Source: Edaphocola aurantiacus (lineage in GTDB: Bacteria; Bacteroidota; Bacteroidia; Chitinophagales; Chitinophagaceae). Taken from it: DNA of 64,000 nucleotides. Below the pieces are notes generated by a model, which did not search any database, was not told where the DNA came from, and saw only the letters and a program-made list of their open reading frames with translations. The stretch is from positions 370,928 to 434,927 of the forward strand of contig NZ_VOSI01000001.1 in the NCBI RefSeq assembly GCF_019797745.1. Direction: 5' to 3'. Positions 22,807 through 32,674 of the stretch are shown here, one piece after another. The translations under genes were made by a program, and so were the position numbers. Every line of letters begins with the position of its first letter. Positions within the stretch are counted from its first letter, which is position 1.

Positions 22807-25317
22807 ATGTTACTTTCCGCCATTATACGCTCCCTGTCCCTGCCTGCACTACACTCCGAAACGGATATAGACATACAGGAACTGATCATTGACAGCCGCA
22901 AGGTTGTTAATGCTGCACATGCGTTGTTTGTAGCATTAAAAGGGCATAAAAGAGACGGACATGAGTACCTGGACAATGCCTATACAAAAGGCATACGCAA
23001 CTTCCTGGTATCGGATGCGCAGATAGACACCACTTCCTTTCCAGATGCAGTGTGGATTACAGTACCGGATACACTGGTTGCACTACAGGCAATCGGACAC
23101 TATAATCGGATACAGTACCAGTACCCGCTGATCGGTATTACCGGCAGCAATGGAAAGACTATTGTGAAAGAGTGGTTGTACGAATTATTATCTCAATGTG
23201 CCCCTTATAACCAGCATGCAGGACCGGTGCGCAGTCCGAAGAGTTATAACTCGCAGATCGGGGTACCGCTTTCCCTCTGGATGATGCAGCCTGAGCATAC
23301 CATAGGCATCTTTGAGGCAGGCATCTCAGAACCCGGAGAAATGGCAGCTCTGGCCGCGATGATTCGTCCGGAGATTGGCCTGCTGACCAATATTGGAGAT
23401 GCACACAGCGAGCACTTCCGCAATAAGGCGGAAAAGATCCGCGAAAAGTTATTGCTGTTTGCCGAAAGCAAAGTACTGATCTATTGTTCGGACAATGATG
23501 AGCTACATGCAGAGGTGGCTGCAATGGTAGCACAAAGACACCAGACCCACCCTTTATCTTTATTTACCTGGTCTTATTACAAAGAAGCAACCCTCCGTAT
23601 AACCCATACCCGTACAGAAGACCATATAACCCATATTACAGCCTTACACCAGGGAACGGAATTACAGATCTCCATTCCCTATACGGACCGCGCTTATATA
23701 GAAGATGCTATTCATTGCTGGTGTACTTTACTGCAGCTGGGCATTGCCGCAGAACGGGCAGCACAGCTGATTCCGATGCTGCATCCGGTAGCGATGCGCC
23801 TGCAACTGGTAGAGGGTATCAATAACTGTACCCTGATCAATGACTCTTATAACGCTGATTATACCTCTCTGCAGATCGCCCTGGACTTTCTTAACCAGCA
23901 ACAGCAACATGGGCGCAAGACCCTGATACTATCCGATATCCTGCAGGTAAAAAAAGACTATCATACCTTTTATGAAAAAGTAGCGGCACTGTTACAGCAA
24001 AAAGGCATCAACCGCCTGATCGGGATCGGACCACGGTTGAATGAGCATAAAGCCGCATTCGGCGCATATCCGGAAATGGAGCAACAGTTCTATACCGATA
24101 CAGATGACTTCCTGAACAAAAGCAATACCGCTATGTTTCATGAAGAGACCATCCTGCTGAAAGGCGCGCGCGAGTTCGCTTTTGAGCAGATAGAAGCCAT
24201 GCTGGAAGAGAAGAAACACCAGACCGTAATGGAGGTAGATTTATCTGCCATGCACCATAACCTGAAGGTGTACCAGAATATGCTGCAACCGGGTGTAAAA
24301 CTGATGACTATGGTTAAGGCCTTCTCCTACGGAACCGGTAGCTTTGAGATTGCGAACCTGCTGCAATATGCCGGCGTAGACTACCTTACGGTGGCCTACC
24401 TGGACGAGGGCATTGCCCTGCGCAAATCGGGCATTACCATGCCTATTATGGTCATGAGCCCCGAGCTGGCCTCTTATGAGCAGATGATCTCCTGGAAGAT
24501 AGAACCGGAAATCTTCAGCCAGCTATCGCTTGAACAGTTTATCAGGGTTGCTGCACAAAAAGATGCTGAGGCCTATCCGATACACATTAAGCTGGATACG
24601 GGCATGCACCGGCTGGGCTTTAATGAAAGCGAATTGCCCCAACTGGTACAAACCTTACTAAACCATCCGCAGGTCGAGGTTAAAAGTATATTCAGTCACC
24701 TGGCAGGTAGCGATGAGGCCCGTTTTGATGACTTTACACAACTACAGGCAGAACGATATACCCGCATGAGCGATTACCTGCTGGAAGCCCTGCCTTACCG
24801 TCCCATACGACACTTATGCAATACTTCAGCCATATCGCGATTCCCGGATCTGCAGTTTGATATGGTGCGCCTGGGGATCGGCTTGTATGGCATTGACCCC
24901 AATCCATCGACCAGCAGCCTCTTACAGCCTGTCGGATCGCTTAAGACTACCGTAGCACAGATACGTACTTTAAAGGCCGGGGAAACGGTTGGCTACAGCC
25001 GCAGAGGACAGATCAACCAGGACAGTACCGTAGCAACTGTGCGTATTGGCTATGCAGACGGCTATTTCCGGAACTTCGGGAATGGCAAGGGGGGAATGCT
25101 CATCCACGGACAGTTCGCCCCTACACTGGGCTCTATCTGCATGGATATGTGTATGCTGGATATTACAGGCATCTCTAATGTGCAGGTAGGCGATACCGTA
25201 ACGGTATTTGGCACCGGGCTACCGGTTACCCGCCTTGCAGGCTGGGCCGACACCATTCCTTATGAGATCATGACTTCGGTATCTCAAAGGGTAAAAAGGG
25301 TATACACTAATGAGTAA
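22807..25317 (+). CDS. murF/alr: Bifunctional MurF ligase / alanine racemase
   Basis: 836 residues in one frame. The first half is UDP-N-acetylmuramoyl-tripeptide:D-alanyl-D-alanine ligase (ATP loop GITGSNGKT at 110-118, NDSYNADYTSLQIAL, LSDI). The second, from about 475, is PLP-dependent alanine racemase: K504 in VKAFSYG is the Schiff-base lysine, IGYADGYFRN holds the catalytic tyrosine, and GSICMDMCMLDI is conserved. The ligase adds D-Ala-D-Ala to the peptidoglycan precursor, and the racemase makes D-Ala, so the fusion links supply and use. This fusion is usual in Bacteroidota. VKAFSYGTG differs slightly from the common KAxAYGHG of stand-alone racemases. Confidence 0.97.
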   Translation: MLLSAIIRSLSLPALHSETDIDIQELIIDSRKVVNAAHALFVALKGHKRDGHEYLDNAYTKGIRNFLVSDAQIDTTSFPDAVWITVPDTLVALQAIGHYNRIQYQYPLIGITGSNGKTIVKEWLYELLSQCAPYNQHAGPVRSPKSYNSQIGVPLSLWMMQPEHTIGIFEAGISEPGEMAALAAMIRPEIGLLTNIGDAHSEHFRNKAEKIREKLLLFAESKVLIYCSDNDELHAEVAAMVAQRHQTHPLSLFTWSYYKEATLRITHTRTEDHITHITALHQGTELQISIPYTDRAYIEDAIHCWCTLLQLGIAAERAAQLIPMLHPVAMRLQLVEGINNCTLINDSYNADYTSLQIALDFLNQQQQHGRKTLILSDILQVKKDYHTFYEKVAALLQQKGINRLIGIGPRLNEHKAAFGAYPEMEQQFYTDTDDFLNKSNTAMFHEETILLKGAREFAFEQIEAMLEEKKHQTVMEVDLSAMHHNLKVYQNMLQPGVKLMTMVKAFSYGTGSFEIANLLQYAGVDYLTVAYLDEGIALRKSGITMPIMVMSPELASYEQMISWKIEPEIFSQLSLEQFIRVAAQKDAEAYPIHIKLDTGMHRLGFNESELPQLVQTLLNHPQVEVKSIFSHLAGSDEARFDDFTQLQAERYTRMSDYLLEALPYRPIRHLCNTSAISRFPDLQFDMVRLGIGLYGIDPNPSTSSLLQPVGSLKTTVAQIRTLKAGETVGYSRRGQINQDSTVATVRIGYADGYFRNFGNGKGGMLIHGQFAPTLGSICMDMCMLDITGISNVQVGDTVTVFGTGLPVTRLAGWADTIPYEIMTSVSQRVKRVYTNE

Positions 25318-25401
25318 GTAGAAAATACTGAGCTGTACCCTGCTGAACTCTTGCTGGGCATAGTACAGGTGGACAGCAACAACGAAACTATAAAGATCCA
25401 T

Positions 25402-25442
25402 AATAAGAAAGGCCCCGGAAATGTTCCGGGGCCTTTCTTATT
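25402..25442. terminator. Terminator after murF/alr
   Basis: Nineteen-base perfect arms (AATAAGAAAGGCCCCGGAA) around ATG, ending TCTTATT. It also lies behind the leftward gene at 25464. Confidence 0.9.
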
Positions 25443-25463
25443 ATGGTGTACAAACAGAATAGA

Positions 25464-25826
25464 TTATTTCTGATCGTACAGTCTTAATGACTTATCGGCT
25501 TGTTCCAGCCATTGATTAATTTTTTTGGTCTCGAATTCTTTCAAACCACTGATCCAGCTCTGGTTGTCGGTTTTCCAGGTACTGATCTTGGCTTTCAGAT
25601 CGGCCAGCTTAGCGGTTTCGTTCTTTTTAGCAGCAACAACATACTGCTTAAAGTACTGATCCAGCTGTTCCATTTTCTGGTTAGATGCCTGATCTTCAAC
25701 ATAAGGCACGTCCTGTGCATAATGAATGTTGTAAGTCTGGCTGTTTTTGCCTGCCTGCTGGGCGGATACTTGTACGCTAAGGGTGGTAGCAAACAAGAGG
25801 GCGAAAGGGAGAATCATTCTTTTCAT
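25464..25826 (-). CDS. Small secreted helical protein, unknown function
   Basis: 120 residues from the ATG at 25826 (MKRMILPFALLFATTLSVQVSAQ, a signal peptide cleaved after AQ). The mature part is hydrophilic and largely helical, with Lys/Glu-rich stretches (QYFKQYVVAAKKNETAKLADLKAKISTW) and no cysteine. I do not recognise a family. It lies between murF/alr and the orphan OmpR-type regulator, sharing neither promoter nor obvious pathway with them. Confidence 0.75.
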   Translation of the reverse strand: MKRMILPFALLFATTLSVQVSAQQAGKNSQTYNIHYAQDVPYVEDQASNQKMEQLDQYFKQYVVAAKKNETAKLADLKAKISTWKTDNQSWISGLKEFETKKINQWLEQADKSLRLYDQK

Positions 25827-25885
25827 GTTGAACACTTTGCATACAAATATATAAAAAAATCAATAAATATCAAATTTTAGACAGC

Positions 25886-25920
25886 AAAAAGTCCTGTACA
25901 AAAATTGCACAGGACTTTTT
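25886..25920 (-). terminator. Terminator after the OmpR-type regulator
   Basis: AAAAAGTCCTGTACAA / TTGCACAGGACTTTTT with one mismatched pair, 21 bp behind the leftward regulator gene; T-runs on both strands. Confidence 0.85.
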
Positions 25921-25941
25921 TTATAGTAAAAAACGTTTTGT

Positions 25942-26628
25942 CTATTCTGACATTTCAAATTTGTAGCCTACCCCTTTTACGGTGGTGATGAGGTCAATAC
26001 CCATCTTCTGACGGATTTTACGTACGTGTACGTCAATCGTACGGTCGCCTACAATCACATCTGTACCCCATACTTTCTGCAGAATCTCATTACGCAGGAA
26101 CACACGGCCCGGTTTGGAAGCCAGCAGGTTCAGCAATTCGAATTCTTTTTTAGCCAGGATGATTTCTTCTTCTTTATAAGTAACCGAGAATTTGGTTTTA
26201 TTGATCACCAGGTCACCGAAGCTGATCACCGATTCTTCATCACGATCTTTCTTCACGCGGCGCAGGGCAATATTCAGACGGGTTACCAGCAGATCCGGCT
26301 TTATCGGTTTGGTAATGTAATCGTCTGCCCCCAGCTCCAGACCCATGATCTCTGATTTCTCATCGCTCATCGCTGTAAGGAAGATCACGATAGTACTGTC
26401 GAGGCTCGGGATCTGTCTGAGTTCTTTAATGGTTTGAAAACCGTCTTTTCCCGGCATCATTACATCGAGCAGGATCAGGTCAGGATTAAAATGTCTGGCT
26501 ACACGTACCGCATCATTACCGTTGGTAGAAGAGGATACTTCGTAACCCGCTTTTTCTAAATTGTAACAAATGAATTCTACAATGGGTTGTTCATCGTCTA
26601 CAACCAGTATTTTACCTTTTGGAAGCAT
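25942..26628 (-). CDS. OmpR/PhoB-type response regulator, orphan
   Basis: 228 residues. The receiver is complete (D11-D12, D55 in LILLDVMMPG, T85, K107 in ITKPIKP) and the C-terminal winged helix is typical (EFELLNLLASKPGRVFLRNEILQKVWGTDVIVGDRTIDVHVRKIRQKMG ... TVKGVGYKF). It would bind direct-repeat sites and activate or repress genes on phosphorylation. No histidine kinase is adjacent, so the partner lies elsewhere or phosphate comes from several kinases. A long noncoding region with a structured repeat lies upstream. Confidence 0.95.
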   Translation of the reverse strand: MLPKGKILVVDDEQPIVEFICYNLEKAGYEVSSSTNGNDAVRVARHFNPDLILLDVMMPGKDGFQTIKELRQIPSLDSTIVIFLTAMSDEKSEIMGLELGADDYITKPIKPDLLVTRLNIALRRVKKDRDEESVISFGDLVINKTKFSVTYKEEEIILAKKEFELLNLLASKPGRVFLRNEILQKVWGTDVIVGDRTIDVHVRKIRQKMGIDLITTVKGVGYKFEMSE

Positions 26629-27141
26629 CAGGATTTGTATTTTTAAAATTGTACCGCAATATTAAAGACTCTTAACAAATAATTCATATTATGTTATTGT
26701 AAACATCGGGTCCTGTATTTCATTTCAGCTAAAAATATAGACAATTACACACTGTTCAATTGCATTTATTAACCCTTTTGCAACGAAAATGACTCACAAA
26801 TCTGTGATCAATATACAGATTTTTACCGGTAATCAGCAAGAAATCGATCCAAAAAAATATCTGGTAAATACTAACATACACTTCAGTATTACACAGCGTA
26901 TTTGCCTTATCTATGCAGGTGTATTTAGAGTGCCCATAATATTATATAGAAACAAAGATTTGCCTTTTTTCTCGAGTTCCTTTTTATGGCTACCTTTTGC
27001 CTTGATGCAAAAGGTACCGCCAAAAAATCAAGGCTGTATAAATCCCTGGCTAAAAATCAATGTGTCGGCCGGTCGCAAACCAGACTCGCTGCGCTCAGAC
27101 AGTGGTTTACGACTTTATCGACCGAGCCAATGATTTTATGA
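26629..27141. other. Noncoding stretch with a hairpin and repeat-like start
   Basis: No gene in 26629-27141. From about 26960 it looks like part of a repetitive element: an ACCTTTTGC-containing hairpin (26991-27000 / 27007-27016) precedes a stretch rich in short, repeat-like reading frames that runs to the 250-bp inverted repeat. This left part is missing at the second copy. Confidence 0.4.
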
Positions 27142-27391
27142 ACGCCGGATTTATAAGGCCTTTCGAGCGATCTGTTCTGTACGGATCGCTTATTGTTTTC
27201 ATCACAGCGATAGCCATTTTGGAGTGGAGCTGCGATCGTTGAGCAGTGAACGCGTCACACGTTAAGCTCAGACGATCAATGCACGCAACGATACAAAATG
27301 GCGGTGCCCCGCAATCGCCTTGATGAAAACAAAGGCATTTTTGGTCCTTTTGTTGCCGGACAAAAGGACGAATAAAATAGTTGACTACATG
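27142..27391 (+). repeat. Structured inverted repeat, copy A
   Basis: 250 bp, matching 36573-36822 in opposite orientation with about 18 differences by hand count and no length difference. It contains nested hairpins: GCGATC-x-GGATCGC near the left, a large imperfect cruciform (GTTTTCATC..., GCCATTTTG, GATCGTTGAGC and their complements) centred near 27250, and GTCCTTTTGT-x-ACAAAAGGAC at the right. No transposase is inside. Confidence 0.85.
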
Positions 27392-27445
27392 CAGATAGTC
27401 AGTTAATCATTATTACAGCGTACATACCCGACAGATAATAACCTT

Positions 27446-27490
27446 TAAATAGAAAGAGGTACACAATAATTGTGTACCTCTTTCTATTTA
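27446..27490. terminator. Terminator after the S9 peptidase
   Basis: Twenty-two-base perfect arms around a single A, with T-rich arms; it lies 13 bp behind the leftward gene. Among the longest perfect palindromes in the window. Confidence 0.85.
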
Positions 27491-27502
27491 TTAAAACCTG
27501 TA

Positions 27503-29635
27503 TTACTTCAGATAATCATCAAAATAATCAGCGATTTTCTGCATCAGGTGTACCCTGTCTTTACCACCAACATTATGCGGGTGACCAGGGTATACGAAAT
27601 AGTCCAGCTGTACATTTTTATCTACACAAGCCTTGATAAATTTCATAGAGTGCTGCCATACCACTACATCATCCTGCGCACCATGAATCATCAATAATTT
27701 ACCTTTCAGATTCTCCACTTTGGTCAGCAGGTTATTATCTGCATAACCTTTAGGATTTTCCTGAGGAGTGTCCATATAACGCTCTGTATACATGATCTCG
27801 TACATGCTCCAGTCGATTACCGGACCACCGGCTACAGCTACTTTAAACACACCCGGATGACGCAGCATCAGAGAGGTCGTCATAAAGCCACCAAAGCTCC
27901 AGCCATGTACACCCATACGGGAAGCATCTACAAATGATAAACCTTTCAGGTAGTTTACACCCACCAGCTGATCATTCATCTCTACAGTACCTAACTGACG
28001 GAAGGTAGCCTGCTCAAATTTCTGACCACGATTACCACTGCCACGACCATCCATAGTAAAGATCACATAACCACGCTGTGCCATATATTCGTACCACAGA
28101 TTACCGCTGGCCGGATAGTTATCCGTGATCAGTTGTACGTGAGGGCCGTTATATAAATATACAATTGTCGGGTATTTTTTAGCCGGATCAAAGTTTGTCG
28201 GGTAGATCAGTTTACCAAACAGCGGTGTACCATCATCAGCCATCAGGGTTACTTCCTGTACTTTAGGACGCTCGTAGCTTACCAGCGGGTCTTTAGCGGT
28301 AAGAATATTCTTCACCAGCTTACCATTGCTTTGCACCACATTGATATTACGCGGCGTAGTGGCATTACTGTAACGGTCGATCAGGTAACTGCCGGATTGG
28401 CTCAGGTCTACCGTATGCACACCATTACCCTGGTCCAGGCGCTTCATGGCACCAGTACTCAGGTTTACTGCATAAGCATGTTTTTCTTTTGCAGACTCTT
28501 TTGTTGAAGAGATGATCACTTCATTAGACTTCGTGAAGCCAATCAGCTCATTCACCACCCATGATCCTGAAGTAACAGCGTTCAGTAATTTACCGCTGGT
28601 GTTGTAACGGTATAAATGGGCGAAACCATCACGCTCACTCCACCATAGGAACTCATTGTTCTTACCCGGGATAAAGGTCAGCGGATGCTGCGGTTCTACA
28701 TACTTGTCATTCTTTTCTTCAAATAATGTTTTTACCAGATCACCGGTACGGGCATCATACTGGTTCAACCACATATGGTTCTGCGCACGGTTCAGTACAG
28801 CTACATAAATATGCTGCTCATCAGGACTCCAGGTCACGGCAGTCAGGTACTGGTCCTTAGGCGTGCCGGTTTTCAGGAATACTGTTTTACGGGTAGCAAT
28901 ATTATACACGCCGATAGTCACCTCATGTGATTTACCACCGGACATCGGGTATTTAATGTTTTCATTTTTTGCAGGCGTAACGGCCCAGTTGATAACCGGA
29001 TAGTCATTCACCATACTTTCATCCATGCGGTAGAAAGCAACAAAGTTCTGCTTAGGTGAAATGAAGATACCACCATCGATACCAAATTCATTACGGTGTA
29101 CACTCTGACCGTTCTTGATATGTGCGGTCTCCGCATCATTGGTGATCACGTGTTTGTTCTTCTGTGCATCTACCAGTTGCAGGTTATTACCAACAGTATA
29201 AGCCACCATACGGCCGCTCACTTTCAGGTTCTCTGCTGCACGATCGATAGAGAATGGTCTTTCTACCAGTAAATTATTGCTGGCATTACCTAAGAAATAC
29301 AGATCGTTTTTCAGCTGAAAATAAGGCACTTCATTATCCCAGTGTATGGCCGGAATGGTACGCAGACTATCTTTCCCGAATACCAGCTGGTTAAAACTGC
29401 TTAAAGAGATCCATGGTGTCTCTTTCATAGAAGGCACTGCCGTTTTGAATACCTGGTTGTTTTTGGTAAACACATAGGCATCTTCATTCGGCAACCAGCT
29501 CAGCTGGCTCAGGTTCTCTACCGCAAGATTGGTGCGTAAGCCCAGTACGGCATCATTCATGCTGAACTGTTTGTTCTGTGCCGAAAGACCGAATGCTCCG
29601 GAGACAAAACTTAAGAGTAATAAATATTTTTTCAT
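27503..29635 (-). CDS. S9-family dipeptidyl peptidase IV-like protease, secreted
   Basis: 710 residues from the ATG at 29635, chosen for its signal peptide (MKKYLLLLSFVSGAFGLSAQ); upstream in-frame codons lack one. The N-terminal part is the DPP-IV beta-propeller (repeated blades such as SPDEQHIYVAVLNRAQN, WWSERDGFAHLY). The C-terminal part is the alpha/beta hydrolase with nucleophile S in GWSFGGF, D in HGAQDDVV and H in YPGHPHNVGG. It would remove X-Pro or X-Ala dipeptides in the periplasm. It follows the S46 peptidase gene with an 80-bp gap that holds a terminator, so the two act in peptide use but may be transcribed apart. Confidence 0.95.
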   Translation of the reverse strand: MKKYLLLLSFVSGAFGLSAQNKQFSMNDAVLGLRTNLAVENLSQLSWLPNEDAYVFTKNNQVFKTAVPSMKETPWISLSSFNQLVFGKDSLRTIPAIHWDNEVPYFQLKNDLYFLGNASNNLLVERPFSIDRAAENLKVSGRMVAYTVGNNLQLVDAQKNKHVITNDAETAHIKNGQSVHRNEFGIDGGIFISPKQNFVAFYRMDESMVNDYPVINWAVTPAKNENIKYPMSGGKSHEVTIGVYNIATRKTVFLKTGTPKDQYLTAVTWSPDEQHIYVAVLNRAQNHMWLNQYDARTGDLVKTLFEEKNDKYVEPQHPLTFIPGKNNEFLWWSERDGFAHLYRYNTSGKLLNAVTSGSWVVNELIGFTKSNEVIISSTKESAKEKHAYAVNLSTGAMKRLDQGNGVHTVDLSQSGSYLIDRYSNATTPRNINVVQSNGKLVKNILTAKDPLVSYERPKVQEVTLMADDGTPLFGKLIYPTNFDPAKKYPTIVYLYNGPHVQLITDNYPASGNLWYEYMAQRGYVIFTMDGRGSGNRGQKFEQATFRQLGTVEMNDQLVGVNYLKGLSFVDASRMGVHGWSFGGFMTTSLMLRHPGVFKVAVAGGPVIDWSMYEIMYTERYMDTPQENPKGYADNNLLTKVENLKGKLLMIHGAQDDVVVWQHSMKFIKACVDKNVQLDYFVYPGHPHNVGGKDRVHLMQKIADYFDDYLK

Positions 29636-29669
29636 GTATTTAAATCTTTCTGAATAATGATAAAAACAA

Positions 29670-29699
29670 AATGCTACGACCGATAATGATCGTAGCATT
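29670..29699 (-). terminator. Terminator between the two peptidase genes
   Basis: AATGCTACGA / TCGTAGCATT around a 10-base loop; read leftward it is followed by TTTTGTTTTT. Confidence 0.75.
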
Positions 29700-29715
29700 G
29701 TATATGGTTGCAAGC

Positions 29716-31845
29716 TTATTTTACGACCTGCATTTCTTCGATCAGGTTTTTCGCGCCACCCAGTTTATCAATGATAAACAGTACGAAACGAGAATCTACA
29801 ACGATCGTTCTTTTGTATTGTTTGTCGAAAGCGATATCACCGCTCATCGCTTCCCAGTTACCGTCAAATGCCAGACCAATCAGTTCTCCGTTCTTGTTGA
29901 TCACCGGACTACCGCTGTTACCACCGGTAATGTCATTATTGGTAATAAAACAGGTTACGATTGTACCATTCGCATTTGCATACTCTCCGTAGTTTTTATC
30001 ATTGTATAAATTGATAAATTCTTTAGGCAGGTCAAACTCATAGTCATTTGGTTTGTACTTAGCCATCAGACCATCGATAGTTGAATAGTAGTTATAAGTA
30101 ACCGCATCCTGAGGGTTATAACCACCAACAGAACCGTAGGTTACACGCATAGTGGAGTTCGCATCCGGAGACCATGCTTTTTCTGGCTGCATTTTCATCA
30201 GGCCATCGATATAATCTTTAGCCAGTTTACCTTTAGCCAATTGGTATGTTTCCAGTTTCTCTTTAAAGTTTTTATCCTGGTTGTCCATGAAGCTACCCAT
30301 ATATTGTACAGCAGGATCATTTTTCAGCACATCCGCATTCGGGTTGGTTACGAAGAAATCAAATTTCTTGTTGTCCAGTAAAATGGTGTTATCTGCCAGG
30401 TACTGTGCATAGTTTTTGAATGCTTCAGCAGGCTTATTGCTGTCAAATTTCTTGAAGATAACCGAATTATAGATAGTCGGCTGCTGGCTTGCAGGAATCT
30501 CCATATAATACATCTCCATAGTTTTAGCCAGGATCTCCTGGTCAACCTGTGCAACATAATCTTCCATCAGGCTGTTACGGTATGATTTCAGACCATTTAC
30601 CGCTTTAGTAATGTCTTCTTTTTTACCGGTTTCAATCACCTTCAGTACGCTGTTTGCTCTGGCAGCCAGTTTAGCCAGTACCGGAGCCGAAATACCTTCT
30701 GACAGGTATACGTTTTGTTTCGCGTAAGGGCGGTAAGCCGCATAGATCTTACCGAAATCTGCCATAATGTTTTTATAACCCGGACGGTTTTTAGCAGCCC
30801 AATCCGTGAATGCAGCTTCGTTCTTTTGCTTGTCTGCAATTACATTCAGGCGTTTCAGCTGTTCTGTCTGACCGATATAATATTTCCAGTAGTTCGCAAT
30901 GCTTGCATAGCTGGAAGCCAGTTTCAGGTTCACCGCTTTATCCTGACGCATGTATTTACGCATAATAGCCAGGCGGGCATCACGCAGCTCCACGATAGAA
31001 GGGTTCACTTCATTGATCGCCATATCTACACCGTAAGAAGTTTCATAACGGTTAGTACGGCCAGGATAACCCATAACCATAGCATAGTCGGTATTTTCTA
31101 CACCCTGAATGTTTACAGGTAAGAATTTTTTAGGCTTGTATGGAACGTTATCTTTAGAGTATTTAGCCGGTTTGTTATCCTTGTTGGCATACACACGGAA
31201 CATAGAGAAATCCGCAGTATGACGAGGCCACATCCAGTTATCGGTATCACCACCATATTTACCTAAAGATTTAGGAGGGGTACCTACCAGGCGCACGTCA
31301 GTATATACTTCATACACCAGCAGGAAGTATTGGTTACCGCCAAAGTAAGAAGAGATTTGTGAAGCATATTTACCACCTTCGTTTGCCTCGGCAGTGATAT
31401 CTTCTAAGATTTTATCGGTTTTCTTTGTTTTCTTCTGAGCAGCTACAACCTTCTCTGTCACATCTTCCATACGTACCAGGAATTTCACACTCAGCCCTGC
31501 AGCTGGTAATTCCTGATCCATAGACTTAGCCCAGAAACCGTCTTCCAGATAGTTTTTATCAACAGTACTCAGGTCAGCAATATTACCATAACCACAGTGA
31601 TGGTTAGTGATCAGCAAACCGCTCGCAGAGATAATCTCTCCGGTACAGCCACCTCCGAAATGTACGATTGCATCTTTCAGGCTAGCCTGATTAATGCTGT
31701 ATACGTCTTCAGCAGACAGGCGGAAACCCTTAGCTTTCATTGAATCGATATTTTTACCGATCAGCATAGGGATCCACATCCCTTCATCAGCACGCGCACT
31801 GAACAAAGTACAGGCAGCGGCAAAGGATAATAAAATTTTCTTCAT
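29716..31845 (-). CDS. S46-family dipeptidyl peptidase (DPP7/DPP11 type)
   Basis: 709 residues with a signal peptide (MKKILLSFAAACTLFSARA). The chymotrypsin-like core holds the catalytic His in LLITNHHCGYG and the serine in GGNSGSPVIN. The segment DNWMWPRHTADFSMFRVY is typical of S46 enzymes. The residue after AFD in LAFDGNWEAMSGD is Gly, as in DPP7-type (hydrophobic P1) rather than the Arg of DPP11-type enzymes; this assignment is from memory and is moderate. It acts in the periplasm on N-terminal dipeptides, next to the DPP-IV-like gene. Confidence 0.95.
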   Translation of the reverse strand: MKKILLSFAAACTLFSARADEGMWIPMLIGKNIDSMKAKGFRLSAEDVYSINQASLKDAIVHFGGGCTGEIISASGLLITNHHCGYGNIADLSTVDKNYLEDGFWAKSMDQELPAAGLSVKFLVRMEDVTEKVVAAQKKTKKTDKILEDITAEANEGGKYASQISSYFGGNQYFLLVYEVYTDVRLVGTPPKSLGKYGGDTDNWMWPRHTADFSMFRVYANKDNKPAKYSKDNVPYKPKKFLPVNIQGVENTDYAMVMGYPGRTNRYETSYGVDMAINEVNPSIVELRDARLAIMRKYMRQDKAVNLKLASSYASIANYWKYYIGQTEQLKRLNVIADKQKNEAAFTDWAAKNRPGYKNIMADFGKIYAAYRPYAKQNVYLSEGISAPVLAKLAARANSVLKVIETGKKEDITKAVNGLKSYRNSLMEDYVAQVDQEILAKTMEMYYMEIPASQQPTIYNSVIFKKFDSNKPAEAFKNYAQYLADNTILLDNKKFDFFVTNPNADVLKNDPAVQYMGSFMDNQDKNFKEKLETYQLAKGKLAKDYIDGLMKMQPEKAWSPDANSTMRVTYGSVGGYNPQDAVTYNYYSTIDGLMAKYKPNDYEFDLPKEFINLYNDKNYGEYANANGTIVTCFITNNDITGGNSGSPVINKNGELIGLAFDGNWEAMSGDIAFDKQYKRTIVVDSRFVLFIIDKLGGAKNLIEEMQVVK

Positions 31846-31922
31846 TATTCTTGATTAGATTTAAAATAGAAATCAACGCAATTTACAACGCTTTTCGCAG
31901 GCATAAAAGCATTAAAACAAAA

Positions 31923-31941
31923 ATCCCCCAGAAAGGGGGAT
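31923..31941 (-). terminator. Terminator after the deoxynucleoside kinase
   Basis: ATCCCCC-AGAAA-GGGGGAT; the leftward reading continues with TTTTTGTTTT. Confidence 0.8.
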
Positions 31942-31951
31942 AAGTATATTT

Positions 31952-32569
31952 TTACTGAACAGTGAAAAAGTGGTGTTCGAAATCGTAATCCTTTTCGAGG
32001 AACTGCACCAGTTCATTAAAATGTTCATCACTTTCAAAATCAACATTATTCATTTCAACCATCAATACCTTAGAATGTTGCTTCAGGAAAGGCTGGTAAG
32101 CATTCTGTACCTTCTCAAGGTATTCTGTACTGATATGCTGTTCGTAGCTACGTCCGCGTTTCTGTATATTCTGCTTTAATTTACTGATAGAAGCATGGAG
32201 GTAGATGAGCAGATCCGGTTTCATGACCGGTGGCTTGAGGTTATCCATTACCCGTTTAAACAATTCCATCTCGTGTTGCGTAAGCGTCACTCCGGCAAAC
32301 AGGTTGGATTTTCCATATAAGTAATCTGCAACAATCATCGGTGCATCTGCGTCCAGTTTGCGTAACTGTTCAAATCGGTCCAGCAGGAAGTGCAGCTCAA
32401 CCGGCAATGCATATTGTGCCTGATTTTCGTAGAAGGAAGAGATAAATGGATTTTCAGAAAAAGTCTCCAGCACCAGCTCTGCATTATAATGTGCGGCCAG
32501 GCGTTTTGCCAGTGTCGTTTTCCCCGAACCTATATTCCCTTCAACTGCAATAAAACGATAATGCGACAT
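31952..32569 (-). CDS. Deoxynucleoside kinase
   Basis: 205 residues from the ATG at 32569 (MSHYRFIAVEGNIGSGKTTLAKRL); the upstream in-frame extension is out of character. P-loop GNIGSGKTT, the NPFISSFYEN and LHFLLDRFEQL stretches and IQKRGRSYE match bacterial deoxyadenosine/deoxyguanosine kinase-type enzymes, which phosphorylate salvaged deoxynucleosides with ATP. The exact base preference cannot be told from sequence. It is transcribed leftward, divergent from the large fusion gene; an exact minus-strand -7 box (TACTTTTG, 32602-32595) lies 26 bp upstream. Confidence 0.92.
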   Translation of the reverse strand: MSHYRFIAVEGNIGSGKTTLAKRLAAHYNAELVLETFSENPFISSFYENQAQYALPVELHFLLDRFEQLRKLDADAPMIVADYLYGKSNLFAGVTLTQHEMELFKRVMDNLKPPVMKPDLLIYLHASISKLKQNIQKRGRSYEQHISTEYLEKVQNAYQPFLKQHSKVLMVEMNNVDFESDEHFNELVQFLEKDYDFEHHFFTVQ

Positions 32570-32674
32570 CTCTAATTTTCCGAATTTTGGAGCACAAAAG
32601 TAACAAAGCAGGCGAGCAGATAAAAAAATAGTTGTACACATTATCATATTTTAATTATTAAGCATCAATACTTA

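Noticed and set aside
25820-25942. Small gene between the secreted protein and the OmpR-type regulator
   Set aside because: The space is filled by a leader and a terminator hairpin.
26789-27133. Frame of 114 codons in the repeat-like stretch
   Set aside because: It runs over the hairpin at 26991-27016 and into repeat-like sequence; its translation looks like the many short repeat-born frames annotated in Bacteroidota, not a gene.
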